From positions 45,899,933 to 45,963,932 of the forward strand of contig CM044957.1 in assembly GCA_024516035.1 (NCBI GenBank): a stretch of 64,000 nt of DNA. Reading direction: 5' to 3'. Position numbers and translations under genes: made by a program. Of this stretch, positions 1-11,875 are shown piece after piece. Positions within the stretch are counted from its first letter, which is position 1. Each line of letters begins with the position of its first letter. Under the pieces are notes generated by a model that was not told where the DNA came from, did no database searches, and worked only from the letters and a program-made list of their open reading frames with translations. This stretch comes from Bactericera cockerelli (lineage: Eukaryota; Arthropoda; Insecta; Hemiptera; Triozidae).

Positions 1-251
1 TTTCATTCTTCTGAACACGTAAGTCTCAATTTTGATTTTTTACACCCTAGGAAACACCTTGAAGGAATAGGCTGAAGTGATTCTATGTATTCATTATTCA
101 TAATATTGAATGACCAAATTTCTATTTATGTTTTTCTATTTTTCTTTGCAGTGTGGATATCTGATGGAAGTGACTCCAAGCCCAACCCTTAAGCTCTGTT
201 CTGTGAGACGCTCTCTCCTGTTCATTTCTCCACTACAAAGTTTCCAGATGT

Positions 252-575
252 TAATGATTAATTTATATTACACGAGTGGATCCATCCAGATGCAACCTCA
301 TTAATATATATTGCACGAGTGGATCCATCCAGATGTTATACTGATTAAAATAGAGAGGTTAGTTGATGACATGGATATTCAGAAATATTACCTGCTGATG
401 AGAGCAAATAAGCTCGAAACAGATGTCCAGGTATGTTCTGATATTCATATACATCTAATACAACTTCTATACTGATATACTGATTAAACTGATTTATATT
501 TCACGAGTGGATCCATCCAGATGCAACGTCATTAATTTATATTACACGACTGATCCATCCAGATGCAAACTCTTT
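252..575 (+). repeat. Four scattered copies of a ~43-bp repeat around the possible exon
   Basis: TTAATTTATATTACACGAG followed by TGGATCCATCCAGATG occurs at about 258, 300, 485 and 535 with small changes. Two copies precede and two follow the possible exon at 337-432. Confidence 0.8.
337..432 (+). CDS. Possible internal exon of an unidentified gene
   Basis: An open stretch reads IERLVDDMDIQKYYLLMRAN, then KLETDVQ, and ends at a good donor GTCCAG|GTATGT. The codon pattern looks coding-like. The acceptor is unclear (CCAG at about 336 or AAATAG at about 354). Nothing recognisable joins it within the window, so it could be an exon of a gene extending to the left or a chance ORF. Another acceptor-like site, CTTTGCAG at about 150, precedes a short open stretch. 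Confidence 0.3.
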
Positions 576-2327
576 ACCGTATAAAATAGGTGTCTTGAAA
601 TGCTCTCACTTTAGTTACGGCACTCTTCAGTGTTTTAAATGGTCAATAACTGTTCATAGTATAATTTTATTAGGTGATCCTCCATTTTTTCCAAACCCTT
701 GCTATGATAAAACTTCATATTTTTCATGGGCAAACTGAGAATATCTGTCAATCTTGGTAGATTATAGTGCATGTACTTTGGCCGTCATACGTTTTAGTAC
801 AGTAAGTCTTAAATTTTTGAACACCTTTTCTTAAAACACCTCAACAATAGGTCATACTAAAGCCTAAAGCTAAAGTCCATAGCAAACCATTCTAAAGTCA
901 AGACATCCCGCTGCGGACCCCTACGCTACCTGAATTATCGAGTGCTTTAACCACTCGACCTCTATGTATGTACCTAAGGCCCAAGTGCATAGTGAATAGA
1001 TTTAATCTATCAACTTAATACACAGTCAAATGGCTAATGGCCTTGCTTAATCAAGCTGTATGACTTAATGACTATGCACTCCACCAAAAGCGTTCTGAAA
1101 TTACAACAAAAAATTAGGCTTTTCAGTAAGTGTCTTTTTCTAATTAAAAAAACCTATTTTTTATTAGATGTAATTTCTTATCTATAATTTTAAAAATTTA
1201 TGTTTCACATAAAGTAAGGTTACGTCATTCTACAATATTTTATATAAGTTGGATTTGAGCAAACTTCTTAGTCCGTTATAATACTTCTTCCTTTTTTTAG
1301 CTATTTCTTTATGTCTTCCATATCGATCTTCCAAAAATGATTAAATTTGTAATGAATTAAAATAATACGTCATATTAAGCCAAAATAATAGAGGGGAAGA
1401 ATGCTGAAATATTGGATTTGGACATAACTTTGAGAAATTAGAGATGTTTGTCGAAAAAACATGCAAATTTTCTATCTTTTAAAGATATTGAATGATGTGA
1501 TGTTTTTTTTTTTATTTAAAAAAATTATAGATACAAAATGAAAATATAAGACAAATCCTGCAGAGATTACAACCATGTTCATTTTTTTTTTTTTTTTTAA
1601 TAAATATTATACATTTTAAATTCCTGAGAACTGAATTTCAAAACTTTAGCATTTTCTCCTCGACTTGGTTAATTTTCCTGAAAAGGGGCGATTTTTCCCA
1701 ACACTTGACTGGAATTTTAGAAAGTGCTGAATAGATATTTTAAACAAGTTGTACTCATTGACTGCTGTGCTGGGATAATGGGACTTCAGTCCTAACGAAG
1801 TAGTTCACAAAAAAAAACCTATTATGCTATGATCGCACAGAAAATATTTAAATTTTAATGTTCACTTGTTTGCTTTCGCATGTTGAAAGAAACGCTTTGA
1901 AATTACATAGTTATTAATTGGGTGGTAGCATAATATCATTCACCGATTTTTCTGTGGCCTTATTATAATATCGTGTTAATGATAGACCAATTATTATATT
2001 TTTAAGTGTAAAATTTCATTTTATTTTGTATTGCACAAATACTAAGATATTACTGCATTGGTTTCTATTTACATAATAAAGTTTTATATATTTAAATAAT
2101 AATTATATTTTACAAAAGATACCTATTACTCTTCTTCTTCGTACGTCTTTCATTTCTTCTGTTGAGTAGGTAGCTAACGTCACCACTTGGAACATTGCTC
2201 GCCACAAATTTCAATTAGATATACACTATATTAAGAAATATTATTAAACATTTTCAATCAAACTTTATTTACAATGATATCATTTCTATAGAATACAAAA
2301 TATATACAAATAACCAAGTTTCATCAA
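576..2327. other. No gene seen; one SINE-like fragment
   Basis: AT-rich, with poly-T/poly-A runs near 1503-1512 and 1583-1598. At about 900-965 there is a minus-strand fragment of the SINE family C head. Around 1740-1800 there is a decayed piece of the SINE family A tail (TGGGATAATGGGACTT). No convincing coding sequence. Confidence 0.5.
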
Positions 2328-2540
2328 GGGTGGTCTGTCTCGGTAGCTCAGTGGTAAAGGTGGCACTCTGTGAATCCAGAGATTCCAGATGTCGTGGGTT
2401 CGAAATCCAGCCGAGACATGACAAGTTATCCTACCATTTGAGATTTTTACCACATAGTAATGTGTCTTGGGCTTACTGCTGGAATTATGGGACTTTAATA
2501 GTCTTAATCGGGCAGTATAAATAAGGTGATGTTATTTACA
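2328..2540 (+). repeat. tRNA-derived SINE, family A
   Basis: tRNA-like head with an A box (TAGCTCAGTGG) and B box (GGGTTCGAAATCC), acceptor-like ends GTCTCGG/CCGAGAC, then the family tail: ACATGACAAGTTATCC, dinucleotide-poor body, GGGCAGTATAAATAAGGTG and poly-T-rich end. Other copies are at 17735, 21075, 27478, 29159 and 47010. Confidence 0.9.
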
Positions 2541-2557
2541 TTATTTTTTTTTTTAAA

Positions 2558-2701
2558 GTTATCATATTTGTGTTTATCACTGTCGTGATGTCACATTTAC
2601 TCAAACTCGCTTTACTAAATCTACGCTGAAACCGGGACTTGAACCACCGACCTCCAGATTACTAGTCCACTGACTTATCGATCAAGCTACTGAGGTCGGT
2701 T
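2558..2701 (-). repeat. tRNA-derived SINE, family B
   Basis: On the minus strand it begins ACCGACCTCAGTAGCTTGAT, has a B box GGTTCAAGTCCC, then TTTAGTAAAGCGAGTTTGAG and GTGACATCACGA. Copies also lie at 11725, 13256 and 20866. Confidence 0.88.
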
Positions 2702-3190
2702 TATTTATATTATTATTGATAATGCCTAAGGCATGAATTATATGTTCTCTGGGAAACAGATGATAAATTCTCCGTTATGAAAATAGTCCGTCTATCTCCA
2801 GAAGTGCATCCTGTTCACAAGATGGGACACCAACCAACCCCAGTTTAGGCTTTGGGCTTATTTTATTAGACAAATGGTCTTGACATACATGTAGTCAACT
2901 ACCCTTGAAATGTGCAAGCACACGCGGATGGAAGCAATTACCTACTGGAACAATATGCACAATTTGAAGAAATGCTAGAGTGTAAAGAAAAGAGGGAATA
3001 TGGTGAGAGATACTATAAGAGTGAAAAACAGATGGAAGGGCCTACAGCGTAACCGGTAGTCGGCCCTAAGCGGCGCACTTGTTTACATTATTTTTTGTCT
3101 TCTCTTACGGAAATTCCAATGTTCTGCGTCCATTATTTAGAACCATTGCACCTCTCTCTTCGCTTCTACTGCTCCTTAACGGCTTATCAG
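2702..3190. other. No gene seen
   Basis: Short open frames only; no recognisable domain or repeat beyond scattered simple sequence. Confidence 0.4.
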
Positions 3191-3356
3191 TAGCTTGTTC
3201 CAGAAACACTCTCCACTCTTAAAATCCCCGAATCTCCGTTTCAACTGTCACACTACGCACTCTGATTGGTTCCGTTCAAATTAACCAATCAGAGTGCGTT
3301 GTGTGACAGTTGAAAGGGAGATTATGAGAGCGGACAGTGTTTCTGGAACGGGTTAC
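3191..3356. repeat. Foldback (inverted repeat) element of about 166 bp
   Basis: The left arm from TTGTTCCAGAAACACTC to CTCTGATTGG pairs with the right arm from CCAATCAGAG to GTGTTTCTGGAACGGG, with a short centre TTCCGTTCAAATTAA. Arms are about 70-75 bp with a few mismatches. The centre places CCAAT/ATTGG boxes in inverted orientation. Confidence 0.85.
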
Positions 3357-4130
3357 AAATGGTTCAGAGTGTATTAGTTTCCCAGACTTCTTGTGCTGGG
3401 TACCAATAAGTTAGGACATTTATTGATTGCAAGTGGCTGTGGGCACTCGTACAGGATGTGAGAAGACCCTTCTTCGCTCTCACCACATTTCCTAAACTCG
3501 GTTATGCCATTGTATACTCCATTAGTGTTCAAGTTTCTTCTCAGGAAACAGTGGTCCGTTAGTAGTCCAAAAATAATTTTCTGTTTGTTTTACACAGACT
3601 AATGAGTTTGTTTTACCTAGTCTTCTATTTACATCTTCTTATCTAGCGAAGAACTTGTTGTTTGCTCTACCGACATTTGATTTGTTAGTTGAGACTTTTT
3701 CCGAACTAGACTACTAGTAGTTCTGTGAAGTGTAAACCTCACACAGATTCTCTTTTAGATTTTAAAGGTCATATCAAGCTTGAGGAGATCAAGACCTACG
3801 ATTCAATACCCCACTCGATCGGTTTTAATTATAACAATGTCAATGCGCGTTTCAAAATCGCTCTGATCCTTCATCTGATGACTTGGGTATTATGATAAGT
3901 TGTATGTATTCATCATCCACTATCTCTGTTAATTTATCCCAAAAAATGCGAAAGAAATCTCGAGCAAGAACTACCCGCGGTTACTTCCGCGTTTTCGAAA
4001 TGAGAATACAAGATACTTTCATTTATGTTCTATTTTTCAATAGTCCTCTTTAAGTCTACCCACTTTTTCAGCGTTTCTGCCACTGTTACAACCTTTCCAA
4101 AATGTAGGTGCTTTCAAACTTCTTGAAATA
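3357..4130. other. No gene seen
   Basis: Unique-looking AT-rich DNA with no open frame worth calling and no recognised repeat. Confidence 0.4.
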
Positions 4131-4139
4131 GCTTTTTTC

Positions 4140-4870
4140 TGGCCTATAACCTCATCATTTGAGCTGAACTTCTCTCCAACGATCCAAACTTTGTAGTGAA
4201 GAAACAGACAATAGTCGTAGGAGTTTCAGGTCATGAGAGAAGGATAGGTGTGGCTACAATTTAAAATTGTCCAAATTGGTGGCGTAAAGCAGCAACAATT
4301 CCAGATGAGTGAGCGGTTTGCATTGTCATATTACAACGAGAATTTTTCGCCAAATAGGGTGTGCTTTTTCAATTGTCATCAAACCATGTCAATTACTCAC
4401 TATTGTACTGCAGTTATCGGTTTTCTTCTTTCTAGAAGTCAATAAAAATTATTCTCTTGGTCCAGAGTATGGTAACCATGAATTTTTCTGCTGATCGGCC
4501 CGATTTCGCCTTCTTTGGGCAGATTCTCCCACTAAAGTCCATTGTTTTAGTATTCTGTGGTATATAGTGATGATCCAGGTTTCTTCTAAGGCCACAAGTC
4601 TAATGAAAAATCATTTGGATTGGGGTTTCAGAAGTCTTTTCGTTTATGGTCTATCGTCAACGATCGCCCTGATGGTTTCATCATGCGCACTTGCGCTAAC
4701 TTATCATAAATGGTTTTAAAACCAAACTCATTCTCAGACCTATATGGGCGATCTTTGAGAGTTAGATCATGCACTTTTTGAACGACTCCTCCGGTACACA
4801 CGTCTTCTGGGCGTCCTGGTTGAAACTCATCAAAATGCTTGAACCCTATTGTTAAGTGTCATTTGGAAAT
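4140..4870 (-). pseudogene. Decayed mariner-like transposase
   Basis: On the minus strand, broken frames give pieces that follow the mariner order. They are FQPGRPEDV, then VHDLTLKDRPY, then RRNLDHHYIPQ, PKKAKSGRSAEKFMVT and IIFIDF. The last pieces match the region around the family's catalytic core. Many stops and frameshifts mean it is dead. Terminal repeats were not found. A poly-T run follows at about 4893-4917. Confidence 0.65.
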
Positions 4871-4919
4871 TTATCAATTTTATCTCGGTAGCATTTTTTT
4901 TTTTTTTTTTTTTTTTCAA

Positions 4920-6060
4920 AAGAAGAAACCCAAAAACTGTTTGGCACTGTTCTTTTTCCATCGCATACAACTAATAGCTACATTAGTATACAACATATTG
5001 AACGATTAATCAAAACTAATCCAGAAATCAGTTTCAAACTTTGGATGTAATCATTTCAGATGACGTTCTATACACAAGTAACAACAAGTTTACCTAATAT
5101 TGTAACATGTCCTTAATCACGGGTACTTATTGATCCACCTAGGTACTTGTTTACATATACCTAGAACATTTGAAAGCACGGATTGTATGAATCTTTTAGG
5201 TACCACTACCTATTCTTGATTTTCTACCTTGACGTATAATGTACATTTTTTTAAACTCAAAATACCTACACTTGAAAGTTATAGATTATAACATAACAAT
5301 CAAGCAATAACTGGTATGATCATTTATTTGTATGATCTGGTATGATCAACATTTTTTTTTTAAACTCAAAATACCCACACTTGAAAGTTATAGATTTTTT
5401 TAAACTCATAATACCTACACTTGAAAGTTATAGATTTTAATAACAATCAAGCAATAACTGGTATGATCAATTATTCTCTCATTCATTCACACATGTATTC
5501 ATTATTTTAAATAGATTTAAACATTTAATAGCATTTTTGCCTTTAAACAACCCTTGAGGTCCGAACGTACTCGAATTAGTTTTCGGACCTTTAGCTCTCG
5601 TATAGCATAATCCGTTCAAAAGTTATGACACACTATAAACTGTGGTGTCTAATGGGGTTTTTTATGACTAGACCGTCGTAAGGCAAGTTATAATAATAGG
5701 GTTGGCAACCTTTATTTTAAGTTCAGCTCAAGCTTAAACGGCTTAAACCGTTGAAAAGTTATGACATTTATAACTTAGAACGTGATGTTTCCACAAATTA
5801 TCTCCATAAAATTATAAAAAGAGCCCCACATGAGTCATTTATTCCAAGAGAGCCATATATTTTCAAAACAATAATCCTTAAAATCTTGCTCCATCACTCA
5901 TTTTATCTATGTAAACGTAGGTAAACCAATAATACGCAACAAAAAATTGCACATTTCACGTTTTTTTTATATAAAAAAAAGAAGTTATTTTTTGCTGGTA
6001 AGCAGGAATTTTTCCGTCAGATATACATACCTACCGTAGATTTTATGTATATTAGATGAC
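4920..6060. other. No gene; local direct repeats
   Basis: Between about 5250 and 5490 a ~60-bp segment (AAACTCAAAATACCTACACT, then TGAAAGTTATAGAT) occurs three times, and CAAGCAATAACTGGTATGAT twice. Otherwise AT-rich with nothing recognised. Confidence 0.6.
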
Positions 6061-6410
6061 GTAAAGAAAATACAGAATATTTTTTTTTCTCCCATTGCGA
6101 AAGTCACAGAGCTGTGTGCGTTCACTCGTGTTTGTGAGCATTCTTTTCGTATTCTCCATTGAGTCTCTGTCTCACGCGGACCGAGTACTGAGCAGTCAGC
6201 TAGTCAGTAATGCCAGTATGCTTACAGCTAACGGGTCGCACATTATACCCGTCATCAGTTTGTACTCGGCCGCAGGTGTGTAGCTGCGAAACCTTTCTGC
6301 GATAAAATTACTGATTCAGTGAGAGTGTGCCGGACAAAAAAAAATTCGTTTATTTACCGGTGAACATGTGTGTTTTGTGTAAAACATAATTACAAGCAGG
6401 TATATCAAAG
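6060..6410 (+). other. GC-richer block, possible untranslated first exon or promoter
   Basis: Composition changes sharply from the AT-rich flanks. The block has CpGs, an ORF of 62 codons (6095-6283) and a donor-like ACAAGCAG|GTATATC near 6400. It resembles insect 5' UTR exons and could serve ClC-a, 21 kb downstream, or another gene. There is no direct proof. Confidence 0.25.
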
Positions 6411-7342
6411 AAAGTGCAGGGTATTGATACTGTGACAATATCATGGAATAGTTTTTATCTCACGCTCTCGAGTTCGGTTGTGGTCCTCGATTTTGAACAA
6501 TCAGTCTCGTCTCAACAGTATTGTCATACAATCTGGAATTTGATAACAGAGGTATCAAATAGATAAGGTGTATTGTGTCCCAGCCTGGTGCCACTTGGTG
6601 ACCACAATACTTCGAAAGAGATTGTGTACATGTAGGTATATAATTTCTTGGCAGGACATTAGAATAGATGCCATTTTTGGTACTACCAGTAGAAGATGAA
6701 GAGGAGTGCATAACGTCTGACCTAACAGACTAGAGACTTGTTTTAATAATATATTTTAATACGGATCATAAACTTCACCCAAAGATTGTGTGGGAGGGAA
6801 GGAGCCCGCAATGGCAGCATTCCCCCTCTGAGTGGCCAGGTTTAAAATGTTGGCTGAGGTAGCATGCCGCTCTCCTATCTCCAGTCTGCTTTGCAAGTTG
6901 TGAACCCAAATTCCTTGACGAATTTCTTGGTTTCCTAATTGGTTTCCCAATGAGAAAATCGTTGCAACCTCAGGCTCGTCCTAGCCTAATAGAACCATTG
7001 TGAGGTCTAAGTCTTTCAGTTTAATTTTTTGTGGATTCTAATAACTGAGTCACAAATAGACTGGTTTGTGTGATGTCTTTTACTTTTTTGTGGATTCTAA
7101 CAACTAAATAACTCTTTCACTGTTTCGTGACTTCGTGTCTTTTACTTTCTATTGCGGAATTCAAATGCCAGATTTGTTGTAGCTACACCCACCTGAAAGC
7201 TACATGCATTTATCGCACCGTCTGGTCTGAACATTAAAACCTGAAGACAATGAATTTCTCAGTTAATTCGGTATCAAATTATTCTTCTTTTCTTTTCCCA
7301 AACATACTTGTGGTCAGCATTGGTCAACCTCTTCCTGATCGA
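6411..7342. other. No gene seen
   Basis: Contains two short minus-strand ORFs (6460-6711, 6756-6950) without recognisable motifs, and a partial direct repeat of TTTTTGTGGATTCTAA (about 7027 and 7086). Confidence 0.4.
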
Positions 7343-7565
7343 TGCACTGGTAGTCAAGTAGTTCACACGACAGTCTGGTAATCCAGGTAGCGTAGGGATC
7401 CGTTGGTTCGAATCCCACCCAGTGCAGTATTTTTTCCTCATTCATTTGAGTTTGTAACCACATTTTCTATTTATACTGATAATAAGACTCTTAGGGTTAG
7501 GTGGTAGAAAATGCTTTGAGCATTAACCTCGCCTGGTGATTGCCTTCCACTAAAGAGTGTTATTA
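7343..7565 (+). repeat. tRNA-derived SINE, family C
   Basis: Head TGCACTGGTAGTCAAGTAGT, B box GGTTCGAATCCC, then the tail ATAATAAGACTCTTAGGGTT, GGTGGTAGAAAATGCTTTGA, CCTCGCCTGGTG and CACTAAAGAGTG. Closely related copies are at 9230(-), 22318, 55364(-) and 55578. Confidence 0.9.
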
Positions 7566-8480
7566 TCATGGGTGAGATTGTTTGGTTCTGGCACTCCTAC
7601 TTCCACATTTGCAGCTGGATGGGCGTCAATGATTTGTGTTATTATCTTTTAGCCTGACAAAGCTGATACCGTATTTGTTTAACGTCTTCCAGCAAGATGT
7701 ACTTCCTGCTGTGGGACTTATAATATTTGCATGTTTCGCTCTAGCTACACCTACCAGAAAGCTTCATACATTTTTCCCACCGAGGTCTGAACGAAAATCG
7801 TGAAGACAATCAATTTCAAAATTGATTTGATATTGAGATGATTCCCTCTAATTTCTATTACGACGACATTTTTAAAGAAATTATATTTATTAATTTAAAG
7901 AGTACATTCACCTACCTTAAAAACTATATGATTTGCATTTTTTCAAGCGTCTGAACAAAAATTCCTAATTAATTTTCAAGTTAATTCAAACTTCAAAATT
8001 ATACCTATCAAACATTTGAACAACTGCAACACCCCTTTCGATGGATATCAAAATTTAAATTATAATTGCTCACTTTTGGGTCAATGTTGCCCAAAAACTT
8101 AAGGCAAATTTCAGGTCCCCTACGTACGAAATTGAAGCATCCGTTAAAGAGTTATTGCGTGACAAACAGACTATCTGCAAAACCGTCTGGTTGAAACTAA
8201 AACACTCACTTCGATGGATGAACAAGCAATTTGTTTGATGTCCTGATGAATGTGATGTAACCTGAGGATAAATCTTGACTCTAGAAACTGGTGCAAGATA
8301 ATGTTACTGTAAATATTTATACGTTAGCAAAAAATAATAATAACTTGGACTACTTGGAGTTTTGATAATCAAGTTTTAAGTCTCATTGAGAGCCATAAAA
8401 CATTCCGTTAGATAATGAAGCTTAAATCTTAATACAGATTTTTTTATAAAAATTGTCAGACATCCATCTAGTAAAGTGAC
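7566..8480. other. No gene seen
   Basis: AT-rich; no strong ORF. At about 8090-8190 there is a short dispersed-repeat-like piece (CAAATTTCAGGTCCCCTACG). Confidence 0.4.
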
Positions 8481-8481
8481 A

Positions 8482-8645
8482 AGTGGCACGTTGATTACGC
8501 CAGTTTGTGATCCGTCATTGAAGTTAAGCAACTTCCAGCAAAGTTAGGACCTGGATGGGAGAACATTCAAAAGTGAACTTCTTCGTGCTGATGGCTATTC
8601 CCGGCTCAACCTGGATGAGATTAATGTGGTGGAGGGTATGTTTCC
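8482..8645 (+). repeat. 5S rRNA-derived SINE-like element
   Basis: A stretch resembles 5S rRNA: TGATCCGTCATTGAAGTTAA, then GCAACTTCCAGCAAAGTTAG, then GACCTGGATGGGAGAAC, covering the internal promoter A box (AAGTTAAGCAAC) and C box (CTGGATGGG). It continues with a non-5S tail, CCCGGCTCAACCTGGATGAG, also found near 23610. It is diverged, so it is not a working 5S gene; it fits the SINE3-type class. Confidence 0.7.
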
Positions 8646-9229
8646 AGCGAATGGAGTCTATTACCCCGTCTCGACATGACCTTAGATTCCTTAGAAGTTG
8701 GAATTAACGTTGAACTCCAAAAACAAAACATAACGGGTATCGTAGACCTGTTATATGAGATTGGACTTACGAAAAAATGGATGCCAAGAATTTAAAGATC
8801 ACCCAGCAAATAAGAATGGGTATAGACAGTAACATAAGGCAATCATTTTAATGGAAACAGGGTGAGTCTATAAAGAGGTATTAGTCGATTACATCAGATG
8901 AAAAAATATTGGCACTGCCTGTACTCAGTACTCACTCATCCTTGAATAGAGATGAATAATTGAATGTTACAAAATATTAAATATATAAACCTTCACTTGA
9001 GTTAATGAAACGCTAGAGCTGTGATTCAGATCTGTGGAAAAAAACGCTCATAAATGGTCCAGAAAATAGATAAAACCATCTATTTATGACTAGAATACTA
9101 ACTAAATAGTTACAGAATTGCAGTTTATATTCAGCAAAAAACGTTTGTTATCAGTAACTTGTACAAGTGAGTTTTTTTTTCCGGAAAACGAAGAAATATA
9201 CAGGATGTATTATAAAAAAGGGGCAACTT
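8646..9229. other. No gene seen
   Basis: AT-rich with short open frames only. Confidence 0.4.
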
Positions 9230-9408
9230 GAAACAATAATACTCTTTGGTGGAAGGTTACCATCAGGCGATGTTAATTCTCAAAACATTTTCTACCACCG
9301 AACTCTCAGAGTCTTATTATTGTGTGGTCAGTTGGTCACATATTCCAATATAAATTGTTAAAAAATCGAAGCATTCGGTGGTTTCCAATCTACGGATCCA
9401 TGCGCTAG
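9230..9408 (-). repeat. tRNA-derived SINE, family C (minus)
   Basis: The reverse complement shows GCGCATGGATCCGTAGATTG, the tail with ATAATAAGACTCTGAGAGTT and GTGGTAGAAAATG, and TGATGGTAACCTTCCACC. The head is decayed. Confidence 0.75.
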
Positions 9409-9985
9409 TTTGTTTACATTACCAGTCTAGCTTCTTAACGAGTACCAATGTTTTAATTATGACACAGTAGGCGAGACATTACACTTTTATAATTTAACTA
9501 AAAAAGCAAATTGACGAAATTTTAATATTTTTCAATATACATTATCTGATTTTATTTTAGTTATTTCGTTGATTGTTATGTTTTGAAAGAGAAGAAAAAA
9601 GTAATTGATTGAGAAAAAAAAAAAAAATTAAGAAAGAAAATAATGAGAAAAAAAATCTGGTGTAAACATCACACGACTTTCCTTATCATATTAGAAATGG
9701 GAACAGGACCAAAAGCCACTGTTGACTTAAAGATAACAGTTAGCTAAAATCAATGTCAAATTAATAATCAGCACCTCAAAATCATTGGATTTGATATGTC
9801 ACAACCCCCATCTACGATAAATAATAAATAAGTTGGTCTACTGGGGACCCTCGAAAGTGCTGGTAAATTGGGGCCGAGTTCCAAAAAGTTCCAGATATCA
9901 AAAAAAAAATCTGAGTAAATCCCTATTTTTTTTTCATTCTAAGAAAATGTTTCTTACTTTTTTTGTATATTTAACCATTCACGGC
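9409..9985. other. No gene seen
   Basis: AT-rich, with poly-A runs at about 9615-9630. Nothing recognised. Confidence 0.4.
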
Positions 9986-9989
9986 CCTT

Positions 9990-10262
9990 GCAGCCGATTT
10001 CAACCAAAAGTTTCATGGTTCGCCTGGTGTAGAAAATTAATTTCCATACCAAATTTCAAGTCTCTAGCTCTTACCGTTATCGAGATATCGTATTCACACA
10101 CACACACACAGACAAACAGATAGAGAGACGCACGGACCAATGGCCGAAAAAAAAACTTTTTTGGTATCCTGAGGCTATGATTTGTCCAGAAATGTGAAAA
10201 AACTGGGTAGGTCAAATTTTCGACGAATACAATACTTTTCTTATTATAGGATAAGGAAAGTA
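9990..10262 (+). repeat. Dispersed repeat ending in TAGGATAAGGAAAGTAA
   Basis: Contains ACCAAATTTCAAGTCTCTAG, a (CA)n run at 10094-10110, ACAAACAGATAGAGAG and the end TTATAGGATAAGGAAAGTAA. The same end motif occurs inverted at about 13810 and 17936, and the phrase CAAATTTCAAG recurs at 22214 and 25343. It is probably the end of a nonautonomous element. Confidence 0.6.
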
Positions 10263-10464
10263 AAAATGCTTGGTAGTGATGAAATACCTATTAAAATATA
10301 ATTACTGATGTCATATTGTAATTAATTACAAGGACATATGTAATACAAAAATAGGACTGCTATAGAGGCATACAATTCAAATCTACAATTTGTATATTAT
10401 TGATGTCAAATACAACATTGCCCAATACAATGAGTAAGTGCACGTAAATGCATATTATAATAAT

Positions 10465-10630
10465 ATAATGTCTACCAAGTGTGATTATAATGTCTACCAA
10501 GTGTGATTATAATGTCTACCAGGTGTGATTATAATGTCTACCAAGTGTGGTTATAATGTCTACCAAGTGTGATTATAATGTCTACCAAGTGTGATTATAA
10601 TGTCTACCAGGTGACTAATGTCTACCAAGC
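10465..10630 (+). repeat. 22-bp minisatellite, about 7-8 units
   Basis: Unit ATAATGTCTACCAAGTGTGATT, shown here only as its start ATAATGTCTACCAAG, repeats head to tail with rare changes (CAGGTG, GTGGTT). The last units are shortened. Confidence 0.95.
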
Positions 10631-10631
10631 A

Positions 10632-10865
10632 CTGATAATTAATCTGCTCACGGTGTGGCGCTAGACTTGTAACTTTAACAATCGAGTGCATGAATCCATG
10701 TATCGGATCCCACCCAATGCTAGGATTTTCCTCATTAATTTTAGTCTGTCTGTGACATAAGACTTTGATAGTCAGGTGGTATAAATTGTTTTGAGCATTC
10801 CATGGTGGTTATCTTCCACTTAGGTGTATTATTATTATGAATTTTGTCTGCTTTTGGACAAATAA
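10632..10865 (+). repeat. Diverged SINE family C copy
   Basis: Recognisable pieces are GGCGCTAGACTTGTAAC, ATCGGATCCCACCCAATGC, AGTCAGGTGGTATAAATTG and TTTGAGCATTCC, then ATCTTCCACTTAGGTG. The head is partly replaced. It ends in a poly-A-rich stretch near 10872. Confidence 0.65.
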
Positions 10866-10879
10866 AATTTAAAAAAAAA

Positions 10880-11150
10880 AAAATAGGTGAAGGGACATGA
10901 CACTTGGCATAAAGCTTCCTGGTGTTTATTGTACCAGTTTTAGAGGGATCGAATTTGAAAAAAAATGAACTTGGCCACACGGGGGCCTGCCCCAAAAATT
11001 CGGCCCCAAAAAACACTTTTGAACCACGTTTGCACGTTGCAATGAATGCAAATAAACCAAAGTTGCTCAGGAGGTTACGATATTTTATTTTATCTTACAA
11101 AAACGGACACAATTCTTCCTATATCTAATATTAGAGAGTCTCGGAAGTAA
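10880..11150 (+). repeat. Dispersed repeat, family H
   Basis: Shares GCTCAGGAGGTTA, CAAAAACGGACACAATTC and AATATTAGA...TCTCGGAAGTAA with copies at 42735-42987, 26253-26345 (minus) and a fragment at 43675-43725. The end carries an imperfect palindrome around TAATATTAGA. Confidence 0.65.
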
Positions 11151-11724
11151 AATGTATTTGCAAATAAATATACTTCATATCTGTTTCACATGAATCTCCC
11201 TAAGCCTGGATTGGGCTGGAAATATCCTGATTTGAATAATTCACCTCTCCCTTGAAGTCCGTCCCATATCTTCAGTGATCTTACGAGAATCATGTGTTTA
11301 ACGTGTCATCTACGTTGACTTTTTTAATCTTTTTTCCTATACTGTCAATAATACAATAAAAAATGGAAGACATAATAATGTCTTCCAATTTTTTTTTTTT
11401 TTCTTCTAAGTATATGAAACCGTATCGATAGATATGCCTACACATTCAAGAATGCGAAAATAGTTGGAAATTACAAGTTTTGCATTTTTTTTATTAAACG
11501 TTTTCTTTTTTATTTATTTTTAACAAGAAGTAGATTTGAGATATATTGTTCAATTTTTTGGATAAGTTTTCTACTAGGACATTTTAGTAGTCTTATTTTT
11601 TTGGTGTAAATCATCCAAATGGGATTCACGAATTAATAGTTAATCCTGTGTTAGGATGATTTAAAACATATCCAAATAGGTATAATCTTTATATATTTCA
11701 ATGTTGCAACTAGCATATTCATTC
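11151..11724. other. No gene seen
   Basis: AT-rich with poly-T stretch 11391-11403; no ORF of note. Confidence 0.4.
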
Positions 11725-11870
11725 ACCGATCTTAGTAGGTTGATCGATAAGGCGGCGGACTTGTAACGTGGAGGTCGTTGGTTTAAGTCCCAAGTTCAGC
11801 ACAGATTTAGTATAGCGAGTTTGAATAGTTGTGACATCACAAAAGTGATTAGCTCAAATATGATAGCTTA
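11725..11870 (+). repeat. tRNA-derived SINE, family B
   Basis: Begins ACCGATCTTAGTAGGTTGAT, has GGAGGTCGTTGGTTTAAGTC as the B box region, then AGCACAGATTTAGTATAGCG and GACATCACAAAAGTGATT. Confidence 0.85.
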
Positions 11871-11875
11871 TTTGT

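Noticed and set aside
10095..10110. CRISPR-like or regular array
   Set aside because: Simple CA repeat and minisatellites in a eukaryotic genome; no spacer structure.
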